Shown here piece after piece: positions 7,461 to 15,378 of a DNA stretch of 33,487 bases. This DNA is from JBCDBL01 sp039183635. Its GTDB lineage: Bacteria; Pseudomonadota; Alphaproteobacteria; Caulobacterales; Parvularculaceae. The first letter of the stretch is position 1. Each line of letters opens with the position of its first letter. The position numbers were made by a program, and so were the translations under genes. The notes under the pieces are model-generated. The model had not been told where the DNA came from and ran no database searches. It saw only the letters and a list, made by a program, of their open reading frames with translations. The DNA lies in contig JBCDBL010000036.1 in assembly GCA_039183635.1 (NCBI GenBank), forward strand, positions 1-33,487. Direction: 5' to 3'.

Positions 7461-7690
7461 ACGCCTCCGCGGCGGCGTCGATGTGCGTACGATGTGCGCT
7501 TTTTGCGTGCTTGTGCGCCGCGCCTTTCCGGTTGGATGAAAGTCGGGTATAAAATACGCGCGACCGTTGTTTTGGCCGGCGAACGTCAAGACCCTATCTG
7601 CTTCGGCCGAGACTTGCCTTCTCGTTCCAAGACTATGGTTGCTTTATGCAACGGCCCTTTAAAGATCGGGGGCGAACTTGGAGAAGACAG

Positions 7691-7897
7691 ATGGCGACGG
7701 GAACCGTGAAATGGTTCAACCCTACGAAGGGGTACGGCTTTATTCAGCCGGATGAAGGCGGAAAGGACGTGTTTGTCCACATCTCCGCGGTTGAGAGGGC
7801 GGGGCTTTCCGGCCTCAACGAAGGTCAGAAAATCACATACGAGCTGTCGGAAAATCGCGGCCGCACGTTTGCGGACAATCTGCAAGTCGGCGAATAG
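7691..7897 (+). CDS. Cold-shock domain protein (CspA family)
   Basis: This 68-residue protein is a single cold-shock domain, an OB-fold that binds single-stranded nucleic acids and acts as an RNA chaperone. The RNP1-like KGYGFIQP and RNP2-like VFVHI motifs are intact, and MATGTVKWFNPTKGYGFI is the standard opening. The ATG at 7691 is chosen over an upstream in-frame start at 7646 because GGAGAAG precedes it and it gives the family N-terminus. Cold-shock genes often have long untranslated leaders, and the 230 bases ahead of it could hold one. A TATAAAAT at about 7549 may be its -10 box, but no good -35 accompanies it. A strong terminator follows. Confidence 0.95.
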   Translation: MATGTVKWFNPTKGYGFIQPDEGGKDVFVHISAVERAGLSGLNEGQKITYELSENRGRTFADNLQVGE

Positions 7898-7940
7898 CTG
7901 AAGCATGTCCGCCGCGCTGCGGCGATGCGTTTGGATTTTA

Positions 7941-7970
7941 AAACGGCGTCCGGCTTCGGACGCCGTTTTT
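7941..7970 (+). terminator. Terminator of the cold-shock gene (possibly bidirectional)
   Basis: AAACGGCGTCCG-GCTT-CGGACGCCGTTT forms a perfect 12-bp stem followed by a T run on the plus strand. It sits 43 bases after the csp stop. The A run on its other side could let it also stop transcription from the minus-strand RND permease, which ends at 7991. Confidence 0.9.
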
Positions 7971-7990
7971 GTTCGTCTTATCTGTTTGAA

Positions 7991-9271
7991 TTACTCTGCT
8001 GGCGTCGGGCCTGCATCTTTTCGCCCCCCGAAAGGCAACAGACCGCCGAACATGCGATGGATCAACGGAGCCATTTTTGCAAACCTGGCGCCCATGACGC
8101 TTGGGAGGGCGAGCATGACCGGGGTCAGTACAAGCGTGAGCAGCGTAGAAAACGCAAGCCCGTTTACGATCGCGGAGGAAATCAAAGACCACCAGTTGGA
8201 CGTCAGCGAGCCATGGGTCACCGAGCCTGCGGCGAAGTTTACGTTTAACTGAAACGCCATCGGCAAAAGGCCGCAGATGGTCGTGATCGTCGTCAATAGA
8301 ACAGGGCGCATGCGTTGCATCGCTGTTCGCACGACGGCGTCTTCTACGGAAAGACCGAGCTTGCGGCGGTTGTAATTGAATGTGTCGATTAGAACGATGT
8401 TGTTGTTCACCACGATGCCGGCGAGGGCGAATATGCCGGTCCCCGTCATAATGACGCTGATATAGGCTCCCGTTGCAGCCACGCCGAGCAGAACGCCGAA
8501 CACCGATAAAACAACGGCGGAAAGCGTCAAGCCAGCATGATAGAAGGAGTTGAATTGCATCAACAGAATGATCGCCATCATAAACAAGGCGGCGCCCATG
8601 GCGACGACAAAGAACATGGCGGCGGCCGCCGTTTCTTCATCGGCCCCCCGCATACGCCATTCCACGCCAGGAGGAAATTCCGCTTCGTTTAGCCACGCCC
8701 GTACTGTTGTATTGGCGATGTTCTGGCTGATCGGCATGCCGTCGGCCTCATACCGCATATTGCCGTTGGCTTTCACATCATAAACAAGAACCGTATCGCG
8801 TCTTGATATGCGGTCGACCTGCCGCCTGGCTTCGCGGGTAACGAAACTCGACAGCGGCGACATGCCTTGCGCTGTCGCCACACGCAACTGATCCAGTTCC
8901 GACAGGTCTCGCGATTCCACAGGGTAACGAATGCGGATATCGATTTCATCGTCAGCGTCATCGGGGCGGTACTTGTCCACCAGCAGGCCGTTCGTCACCA
9001 TTTGCACAACGCCGCCGACGGTTGAGACGTCTGCGCCCAGCCGCGCAGCTTGGGCCCGGTCCACTGTTAATTCCCATTCAACGCCTGGCAGCGGCAAAGA
9101 ATCTTCCACTTCGATATAAGTGTGGATTTGGCGGCCTTCGAAGTCCGTATGATGGCTTTGTAAAAATTCCCGCACCATCAGCGTTGCAGATCCCAATGCT
9201 GCACTGTCGGTTCCCGTCAGCTGGACGACGACGTCTTTATCGATCGGCGGCCCGTTCGGCGGCTCGCGCAC
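7991..9271 (-). pseudogene. RND efflux permease, C-terminal part (downstream of in-frame TAG)
   Basis: This reading frame continues without shift from the permease fragment at 9272-11227 and is separated from it by a single TAG. It encodes the last 426 residues: the rest of the second porter domain (LTGTDSAALGSATLMVREFL, DVSTVGGVVQM) and the C-terminal bundle of about five spans with IVVNNNIVLIDTFNYNRRK, the TM10-type segment of RND transporters. A GTG follows the TAG directly, but there is no ribosome binding site before it and the fragment begins mid-domain, so independent translation is unlikely to give a working protein. Together the two parts make 1078 residues, the normal length for a hydrophobe/amphiphile RND pump. 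It is either a recent nonsense mutant, a read-through gene or a sequencing error. Confidence 0.8.
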
Positions 9272-9274
9272 CTA
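9272..9274 (-). other. In-frame amber codon inside the RND permease gene
   Basis: Minus-strand context is ...IPGVVI-TAG-VREPPNG.... RND relatives commonly have Glu at this place (PG-[IV]-x-E-V pattern, from memory of the family), so one change from GAG to TAG would explain it. No frameshift is present on either side. Confidence 0.85.
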
Positions 9275-11227
9275 TATGACGACGCCGGGAATATCCATCG
9301 TGAGCCGCCGCACATCTTCCATAATAGCGCGGCCGGAGCGCCGTTCTTCGAACGGCGCCAGATCAATGCGTAAAATGCCGATGGCGTCGGCGGGCATGTC
9401 ATCGCCGCGCGAGGCTGCGCCGGTGATGGCGAACTTCGATTTCACCCCGTCAAGTTCGGTGAGACGCTCTTCGACTTCTCTTACGATCGCATCTTTTTCA
9501 TCTGCATCGAGATTTCCGCGTGCGCTCATAAAAACATGCACCTCGAAGGGTTCTGCACGCACGAAGAATTCAACGGCCGGCGAGGCTGCGCGAAACAAGA
9601 AAAAGATGCTGACGATAATTGCGATTGCAGAGAATAGGACAAGCCCTGGTTTTTCGATGGCTCGGCTTATAAAGCGTCCATAGGCGCCGTTAACGCCAGG
9701 CGTTGCGCACAGCTCCGCCTTGGACAAGGGCATGCGACCCAGTGCGCCTATTGTCATTTTCGGTCCGATCAGGGAGCCGATGACAGGTAGAAAAATGATG
9801 GCCACAAGAAAAGATGCGGAAAGAACGAAAATGAGCGTAATCGGGAAAAACTTCATAAACTCGCCGGTCTCGTTTTCCCAAAAAAGAAACGGGATGAAGA
9901 CAGCAAGAGTCGTCGCCGTTGAGGAGGCGATGGGCCAGAACATGCGCTTGGCCGCGTCCATATACGCATTTGTGCGATCGACCCCTTCTTGCATGCGTCT
10001 GTCTGCATACTCGACGATAACGATCGCCGCATCGACGAGCATGCCGACGGCGAGGACCAGGCCGAACATGATCATAAAATTGAGCGTGTAACCGTTGACC
10101 ACCAGCAAAATGAAACCGATGAGAAACGATGTCGGAATGGCGAAACCCACCATGAAGGCGGAACGCAAGCCCATCGCTGCGACGACGACAATCATGACAA
10201 GGACGATCGCCGTAATGACGGAGGCGGTCAGAGTGTTCAGCTGCTCATTGATATAGATCGAGGTGTCATTGATGTACTCGACCTTTATGCTGTCCGGAAA
10301 TGTTTCGGCCTCCGCCTCCACGATCGACCGCACCTCATCGATTGTATCGAGTATGTTCGCTCCGATCCGTTTGGTTATGTCGATCGCGATCGCAGGTTGT
10401 CGATTAAGGCGCGCATAGCCGTCGACGTCGACAAAGGTGCGTCGTACTTCGGCGATGTCGCCCGCCCTAATAACGATATCGCCGTCCACCTTCAGCGGCA
10501 GTTCCATAACGTCTTCGACGGTTTTAAAAACGCCCGGCAATTTCACCGAAAAACGACCTGTACCGGTCTCCACAGCGCCGGCGGCGACGAGACGGTTGTT
10601 CGACAAGATGGCGTTTACGATTTCGCTTTGCGTCAAGTTGTATGCAGACAAAGTCGCAGGATCGATCACGATCTCCAGCAGTTCGTCGCGTGCGCCTTGA
10701 AGGTTGGCTTCCAGAACGCCCGATACGGCCTCCAGCTTGTCTTTCAGATCCCGCGCCGTTCTATAGATTGATCGCTCTGGCGCATTGCCGGACAAAACAA
10801 TAGAAATGATGGGAAACAGCGTCTGGGCGTTGAATTCTTCAATGATCGGTTCTTCCGCGTCGCTGGGGTATTTCGATTTCGCCGCATCCACTTTTTCCCG
10901 CACGTCGATAAGCGCTGTATCGATGTCGACGGACGTCTCGAACTCAAGGAATATACGCGCCATGCTTTCGTAGGCGTAGGAGTTCATTTCTTTCAGGCCT
11001 TCAAGCCCGCGTAACTCAAGATCGGTTGGCCGCACCAAAATGCGGTCTGCGTCTTCCGGCGAGACGCCGGGGAAGGGAATGGCGACGCTGACGACAGGGA
11101 TCGGGATATCCGGTTCCGCCTCGCGCGGGATGGTCATATATGAAATGGCGCCGAACAGGATGGCCACGACCATAAAAGTCATAACCACCCGTCGAGACGC
11201 AAAAGCGGCGTCGATAAGTCCGGTCAT
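9272..11227 (-). CDS. RND efflux permease, N-terminal part (truncated by TAG)
   Basis: RND permeases of the AcrB class are inner-membrane, proton-driven trimeric pumps that export drugs or other amphiphiles. This 651-residue fragment has the classic opening (first span from about 11-30, then TIPREAEPDIPIPVVSVAIP), the first porter domain (about 40-330), spans 2-6 (about 335-490) and the start of the second periplasmic domain. The proton-relay span 4 carries GMLVDAAIVIVEYADR with Asp399; only one Asp is present here, as in several RND subfamilies. It ends abruptly at GVVI inside the second porter domain. The adaptor gene lies just upstream on the same strand. No outer-membrane factor gene is in the window. 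Without the C-terminal half the product cannot form the full 12-span pump. Confidence 0.9.
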   Translation of the reverse strand: MTGLIDAAFASRRVVMTFMVVAILFGAISYMTIPREAEPDIPIPVVSVAIPFPGVSPEDADRILVRPTDLELRGLEGLKEMNSYAYESMARIFLEFETSVDIDTALIDVREKVDAAKSKYPSDAEEPIIEEFNAQTLFPIISIVLSGNAPERSIYRTARDLKDKLEAVSGVLEANLQGARDELLEIVIDPATLSAYNLTQSEIVNAILSNNRLVAAGAVETGTGRFSVKLPGVFKTVEDVMELPLKVDGDIVIRAGDIAEVRRTFVDVDGYARLNRQPAIAIDITKRIGANILDTIDEVRSIVEAEAETFPDSIKVEYINDTSIYINEQLNTLTASVITAIVLVMIVVVAAMGLRSAFMVGFAIPTSFLIGFILLVVNGYTLNFMIMFGLVLAVGMLVDAAIVIVEYADRRMQEGVDRTNAYMDAAKRMFWPIASSTATTLAVFIPFLFWENETGEFMKFFPITLIFVLSASFLVAIIFLPVIGSLIGPKMTIGALGRMPLSKAELCATPGVNGAYGRFISRAIEKPGLVLFSAIAIIVSIFFLFRAASPAVEFFVRAEPFEVHVFMSARGNLDADEKDAIVREVEERLTELDGVKSKFAITGAASRGDDMPADAIGILRIDLAPFEERRSGRAIMEDVRRLTMDIPGVVI

Positions 11228-11257
11228 CGCTTTAACGGCCTCCTGCCGTGGTTTGAC

Positions 11258-12343
11258 TTATGCGCCTCTGTTTTGGGTGCGCACACGTTGGCCTTCGCTG
11301 ACAAAATCTTGGCCGCGGGTGATGATTGTAATGTCGCCATGAAGCCCTGAGATCCAGAACCCCTCTTCAACGTCAGCGATGATGTCGACGGGGTGAAACT
11401 CGACAATATTGTCCGTATTCACTGCACGTACGCCCAGGACGCCGTCGTCGTTGAGGGTCATTGCGGATTGCGGCGCCATGTGCGCCATAACCTCGTTGAT
11501 GTCGATGATAAGCTCTGCGGTCATGCCGTCACGTAAGAGAAAATTTTCATTCGGCGTCTCAAGCTCTACGCGAAACGTTCTGGTCGTCGGGTCGGCCCGG
11601 CGAGAGACGAGACGTATGCCGCCCTCGAATGTGTCGCCGTTCGGCAGGCGCGCACGACCGGCGGCGCCTTTTTGAATCAGCGAAACATCGCGTTCGGACA
11701 CATCGCCGACCACGAGAAAAGGCGTTTGTTGTATGACGACGCCGCATGGCGCGCCGAGGTTTAAAAAATCACCGATCTCGGCTTGCCGGTCGTCGAAGAC
11801 GCCGTCGAATGGCGCGCGGATTTTTGTTTTTGCAAGCTCCAGCTCGGCTTGCTCCAGTCCCGCCTTCGCGAGGTCTCGCTGTGCAGTCGCCCCCAGGAGC
11901 GCCGTTTCCGACCTGTGGCCTTTATCGAACAATTCCTTTGCGGCTTTGTATTCAAGATCAGCCTGCGCCAGGGATGCTTTTGCCTGGTTGTATTGCGCGC
12001 GGCGCGCGTCGACGGCGATCTCGCACAGAATCTCACCCTTTTTAACGCTTACGCCAGGCTCCACGGGCGTTGCGGCGATCACGCCGATGGTTTCGGAGCG
12101 CACAGTGACGGCGCGCAAAGCTTGCGTACGGCCGCGCAGAACAATACTGCCTTTGTGGGGCTCCGCATTCAGCGTCACGACTTCGACGAGAAAGTCAGGA
12201 TCTTCAAACGCCGCCGGATCCAGATCGCCAACAGTCTCTGTCGCGCCGCCGCCGCCGATGGACCGCAGCACAAAGTAAGCGATCAACACAAATGCGATCA
12301 CCGCCGCCGTCGCGTACGAATTGCGAAAAAGTCCGATACCCAT
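11258..12343 (-). CDS. RND efflux periplasmic adaptor (membrane fusion protein)
   Basis: Adaptors of the HlyD/AcrA class bridge the RND pump and an outer-membrane channel. The 361-residue protein starts MGIGLFRNS and has one N-terminal span (about 10-28). It then shows the lipoyl half-motifs (VTVRSETIGVIAATPVEPG and, later, KTKIRAPFDGVFDDR), a helical hairpin between them (AQYNQAKASLAQADLEYKAA, then KELFDKG), the beta-barrel domain (LVVGDVSERDVSLIQKG) and a membrane-proximal domain. I set the start at 12343 rather than the longer frame at 12439: the extension (MPMWRNAAL...) is not adaptor-like, and AAAGGA precedes 12343, though with wide spacing. It is 30 bases upstream of the permease gene and surely co-transcribed. 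An operator-like palindrome lies about 120 bases upstream. Confidence 0.9.
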   Translation of the reverse strand: MGIGLFRNSYATAAVIAFVLIAYFVLRSIGGGGATETVGDLDPAAFEDPDFLVEVVTLNAEPHKGSIVLRGRTQALRAVTVRSETIGVIAATPVEPGVSVKKGEILCEIAVDARRAQYNQAKASLAQADLEYKAAKELFDKGHRSETALLGATAQRDLAKAGLEQAELELAKTKIRAPFDGVFDDRQAEIGDFLNLGAPCGVVIQQTPFLVVGDVSERDVSLIQKGAAGRARLPNGDTFEGGIRLVSRRADPTTRTFRVELETPNENFLLRDGMTAELIIDINEVMAHMAPQSAMTLNDDGVLGVRAVNTDNIVEFHPVDIIADVEEGFWISGLHGDITIITRGQDFVSEGQRVRTQNRGA

Positions 12344-12462
12344 TTTGAAGTCTGTCCTTTGCGACGCGCAACCACGCAAGGGGAGCGAGATTGCAAACGC
12401 CAGTTTATATTGCAATGCAGCATTTCGCCACATAGGCATGGAAGTATGACAATTAAAATTAC

Positions 12463-12483
12463 TACACTATACAGTGCAGTGTA
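12463..12483. promoter_or_regulatory. Operator-like palindrome upstream of the RND adaptor gene
   Basis: The 21-bp site has half-sites TACACT and AGTGTA with further matching bases inward, 16 of 21 positions being symmetric. On the minus strand it overlaps a possible promoter: TTTACA (12484-12479), then 18 bases, then TAATTT. TetR-family repressors of efflux operons usually bind such palindromes over the promoter. No regulator gene is adjacent, so the binding protein is unknown. The rest of the 12344-12552 gap shows nothing else. Confidence 0.55.
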
Positions 12484-12552
12484 AACATCGGATCACTGCT
12501 GTGTGTGTAAATACGCGGTGAAGCGGCCGTGACGCTAGACGAATCGTCTTTT

Positions 12553-13341
12553 TCAGCTGCAGCTGATCTCAGTCCAGACCGGAACATGGTCGGAGGGCTT
12601 TTCCCGGCCGCGAACATGTTTGTCTATGCCGACGGTCCCGAGGCGATCGGCCGCTTGCGGTGAGGCCAGGAGGTGATCGATGCGAATGCCGTTGTCTTTG
12701 TTCCAGGCGCCGGCCTTATAGTCCCAGTAGCTGTAGGCGTGGGGCGTCGGGTCGATGGCGCGAAACGCCTCGGTGAGGCCGAGGTTTAGGAGCGTGCGAA
12801 ACGCCGCGTGGGTCTGCGGGCGAAACAACGCATCGTCGCGCCAGGCGTCCGGGTCGTGGACGTCGTCATCGGCGGGGATGACATTGTAATCGCCGGCGAG
12901 GATGAACGCCTCTTCCTGGGCGAGCAGCTTCTCCGCCCGTTTTTTCAGCCGCGCCATCCATTTCAGCTTGTAGTCGTATTTCGGTCCCGGCGCCGGGTTG
13001 CCGTTCGGCAGATAAAGCGCGGCGATGCGCACCGGGGCGGCCTCGTCCGGCGCGATCAGCGCCTCGACATAGCGCGCCTGGTCGTCGGAGGCGTCGCCGG
13101 GAAGGCCTTTGACGACGTCCTCTACAGGATGCTTCGACAACAGGGCGACGCCGTTATAGGTTTTTTGTCCGTGCACTATCACATTGTAACCGCGGTCCTC
13201 GAACGCGTCGGCTGGAAACTTCTCGTCGACGCATTTGATCTCCTGAAGACAGGCGACGTCGGGCGCGGCCTCGTCGAACCATTGCAAGACCCCGGGCAGG
13301 CGGGCGTTCACCGAATTGACGTTCCAGGTGGCGATTTTCAT
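12553..13341 (-). CDS. xth: Exodeoxyribonuclease III (AP endonuclease family)
   Basis: ExoIII/Xth acts in base excision repair, cutting at abasic sites and trimming 3' ends. The 262-residue protein has the full set of exonuclease-endonuclease-phosphatase motifs: MKIATWNVNSVNARL at the start (catalytic Asn), CLQEIKC with the metal-binding Glu, AGDYNVIPADDDVHDP with the Asp-Asn pair, RIDHLLAS and the terminal SDHVPVW with the catalytic Asp-His. Length is normal. It is the last gene of a minus-strand run (erpA, nitroreductase, MAPEG, xth) and starts 20 bases after the MAPEG stop, so it is likely part of that transcript. Confidence 0.95.
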   Translation of the reverse strand: MKIATWNVNSVNARLPGVLQWFDEAAPDVACLQEIKCVDEKFPADAFEDRGYNVIVHGQKTYNGVALLSKHPVEDVVKGLPGDASDDQARYVEALIAPDEAAPVRIAALYLPNGNPAPGPKYDYKLKWMARLKKRAEKLLAQEEAFILAGDYNVIPADDDVHDPDAWRDDALFRPQTHAAFRTLLNLGLTEAFRAIDPTPHAYSYWDYKAGAWNKDNGIRIDHLLASPQAADRLGTVGIDKHVRGREKPSDHVPVWTEISCS

Positions 13342-13361
13342 CGGCAGAACCGTTTTATGCT

Positions 13362-13778
13362 CTAAACAAGAAGCGTCTTATAGGCGAGCAGCGCCCACAT
13401 CACCATTAAAATAACGGCGCCGGCGAGATAGGCCAAAAAGCGATGGTTAAGGTTCTTCGTCACGACAAAGACGAACGCGTGGAGGAGGCGCGTCAGGGCG
13501 AAGGCCCAGGCGAGGGCCGTCATGAGGTGGGATTGCGCCCCGGCGATCAGCGCGAACGCCGTAACCGCATAAAAAAGCGTCGGCAGTTCGAATTGATTGC
13601 GGAAACAATTGGAGGCGATGCGTACGTCTTCGGGGTAGGCGTCGCTGTTGACGGAAATTTCTTTCGCGTCCGCCCGGCCCCCCTTGACGGCGCCGTATCG
13701 CGCCCCGCCCATCATGAAGAGCAGTGCGAAGGTTAAAACGACCTGGATGAAAACGGGAGCGAGGAGTGCGGCGGGCAC
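13362..13778 (-). CDS. MAPEG-family membrane protein
   Basis: MAPEG proteins are small four-span membrane proteins related to microsomal glutathione transferases; bacterial members are mostly uncharacterised. The 138-residue product has about four spans: the N-terminal LLAPVFIQVVLTFALLFMM, then FYAVTAFALIAGA, then MTALAWAFALTRLLHAFVFV, and AYLAGAVILMVMWALLAY. The family motif is visible as NCFRNQFELPTLFYA followed by ALTRLLHAFV. I chose GTG at 13778 because AAGGA lies 7 bases before it and the upstream extension (MRISQRSEASRKKDNA) overlaps the nitroreductase gene. It begins 4 bases after the nitroreductase stop, in tight operon spacing. Confidence 0.85.
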   Translation of the reverse strand: MPAALLAPVFIQVVLTFALLFMMGGARYGAVKGGRADAKEISVNSDAYPEDVRIASNCFRNQFELPTLFYAVTAFALIAGAQSHLMTALAWAFALTRLLHAFVFVVTKNLNHRFLAYLAGAVILMVMWALLAYKTLLV

Positions 13779-13782
13779 GGCG

Positions 13783-14472
13783 TTATCCTTCTTCCGGGAA
13801 GCCTCTGAACGCTGTGAAATCCTCAACCGATGCGCGGGTCGACGTCAAGCGGTTCACCGGCGCTTCGGTGTCGGCGAAACCGAGGGCCATGCCGCAATAA
13901 ATCTCCATATCATCCGGCGTTCCGAGCACGCCGGCCACCGTTTTCGCCTTGGCCGCCCAGGCCTCCTGGAAACATGTGGCGAGGCCGCGCTCCTCGGCGA
14001 GGAGGGCGATGCTCATCATGAACATGCCAAGGTGGGCCCATTGCGGCTTGTCGAACCGTGTGTCGAGGGAGAAGAACATCCCCACCGGCGCGTCGAAAAA
14101 CCTGAAATTGCGGGCGAGGTGGGCGAGACGGGCCGGCTTGTCCTCCCGCGGAACGCCGAGCAGGGCGTACATCTCCTCGCCCAGTTCATAGCGGCGGGTG
14201 CGGTAGGGCTCATGCAGTTTCGGCGGATAGACGAGAAAATCGCTTTCGTGCCCGAAAGGGTCTTCGGCGAGGCGCTTTTCGACCGCGTCGATCACCAACT
14301 GGCGCGCATCGCCTGTTACGACGTCGACTCGCCAGGGCTGCAGATTCCCGCCCGACGGGGCGCGCCGCGCTGTCTTGAGGATGTCGTCGATGGTTGCGCG
14401 GGGAACCGGCGTCGACAGGAAGGCTCTGGTTGAAATACGCCGCTGCAGCGCTTCGGACACGCTGAGCGCCAT
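13783..14472 (-). CDS. Nitroreductase-family flavoprotein
   Basis: Nitroreductase-fold enzymes are FMN-dependent dimers that reduce nitroaromatics, quinones or related compounds with NAD(P)H; the true substrate is rarely known. The 229-residue protein has the FMN-binding N-terminal motif RRISTRAFLSTPVPR, followed by ARRAPSGGNLQPWRVDVV, and the C-terminal GMALGFADTEAPVNRLTSTR that is typical of the family. The ATG at 14472 lies one base after the erpA stop; the longer in-frame start at 14592 would lie inside erpA and gives a non-family N-terminus. It is part of the erpA-to-xth run. Confidence 0.93.
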   Translation of the reverse strand: MALSVSEALQRRISTRAFLSTPVPRATIDDILKTARRAPSGGNLQPWRVDVVTGDARQLVIDAVEKRLAEDPFGHESDFLVYPPKLHEPYRTRRYELGEEMYALLGVPREDKPARLAHLARNFRFFDAPVGMFFSLDTRFDKPQWAHLGMFMMSIALLAEERGLATCFQEAWAAKAKTVAGVLGTPDDMEIYCGMALGFADTEAPVNRLTSTRASVEDFTAFRGFPEEG

Positions 14473-14473
14473 A

Positions 14474-14803
14474 TTAGATCGAGAACGACACGCCGCAGCC
14501 GCAGGAGGCGACCGCGTTCGGGTTATTGATTTTGAAAGAGGCGCCGATGATTTCATCGACAAAGTCGATTTCCGAATCGGCCATATATTCAATAGAAACC
14601 GGATCGATCAGCACCGTGGCGCCGTCCCGGGCGATGACGATGTCGTCGGCGTCGCGTTCGGTGACGATGTCGAAGCCGTATTGAAAGCCCGAACAGCCGC
14701 CGCCTGAGACCGACACGCGGAGCATCGCCCCCGCCGGCTCGTCGGCGAGAATGCCGCTGATGCGCTCAATGGCGCGGTCTGAAACCGTAACGTTTGCAGT
14801 CAT
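14474..14803 (-). CDS. erpA: Iron-sulfur cluster insertion protein ErpA (IscA/HesB family)
   Basis: A-type carriers deliver Fe-S clusters to apoproteins. This 109-residue protein has the three invariant cysteines: Cys37 in SGGGCSGFQYGF and Cys101/Cys103 in ASCGCGVSFSI. Length and motif spacing are standard. I favour ErpA over IscA because there is no isc/suf operon around it and, as I recall, alphaproteobacterial erpA often sits close to dgt and xth, as here; the sequence alone does not prove this. It is first in a minus-strand run that continues with the nitroreductase one base after its stop. Its promoter must lie in 14804-15033, which shows no other feature. Confidence 0.88.
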   Translation of the reverse strand: MTANVTVSDRAIERISGILADEPAGAMLRVSVSGGGCSGFQYGFDIVTERDADDIVIARDGATVLIDPVSIEYMADSEIDFVDEIIGASFKINNPNAVASCGCGVSFSI

Positions 14804-15033
14804 ACCCTAACGCTTTTCTCACTTTGCTGCAGAGCGGCGATATAGCGATCTTAATCGCAATCAGCATCATTTATCGATATAAATACTTGCGGCGAGATAA
14901 ACAATGCATCGAGGGTGCATCGAACTGACCCGCCGCCCTTCGAGCGTTTGGCGTTTGCAATCGAGGCGCTACATCATTTCTAAGACTTTCGCGCGTTTGC
15001 ACGCGCATTCGTCAACTTTCAACATGTTTGGCT

Positions 15034-15267
15034 ATGGAAGAAAAACGCAAAGACCTAGATGCTGAAAAGCGGCTTCGGCTGCTCCAGGGCATGGTGGATG
15101 AACTCAGTAAAACCCATACAAATCTCTATTACCAAACGACAAGCGAAGTCGCCTTGATTCTCAAATCGCAGATCGAAAAGGGCGCAGGGCTCACGGTCGA
15201 TGAAAAGGCTTTGCTGTCGCCGCTCAGCCACCGCGACATACAGATATTGCTGAGCCATCAAAATTGA
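15034..15267 (+). CDS. Small hypothetical protein
   Basis: The product has 77 residues, is highly charged and predicted helical (MEEKRKDLDAEKRLRLLQGM). There is no signal peptide, Cys or membrane span. The ATG at 15034 is preferred; a TTG at 15028 would add two residues. Ribosome binding support is weak. It lies just upstream of dgt on the same strand, 111 bases before it. Family not recognised. The even composition and clean length make a real gene likely but not certain. Confidence 0.5.
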   Translation: MEEKRKDLDAEKRLRLLQGMVDELSKTHTNLYYQTTSEVALILKSQIEKGAGLTVDEKALLSPLSHRDIQILLSHQN

Positions 15268-15378
15268 CGCGACGCCTTACGCGTTTTTCGCAAATACCTT
15301 TGATTTTCACGGGCGCATCGTTCTACGAGAATAGGCGCGACGAATTGTGGTCATTCGTCTTGGTTTGAAAGGACGCAC

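Noticed and set aside
9271..9271. GTG directly after the amber codon as a true start for the C-terminal RND part
   Set aside because: There is no Shine-Dalgarno and the frame begins in the middle of a porter domain; a separate functional gene is unlikely.
9989..10771. 260-codon plus-strand frame antisense to the RND permease
   Set aside because: It has very high His, Asp and Arg content and lies fully inside a recognised gene on the other strand.
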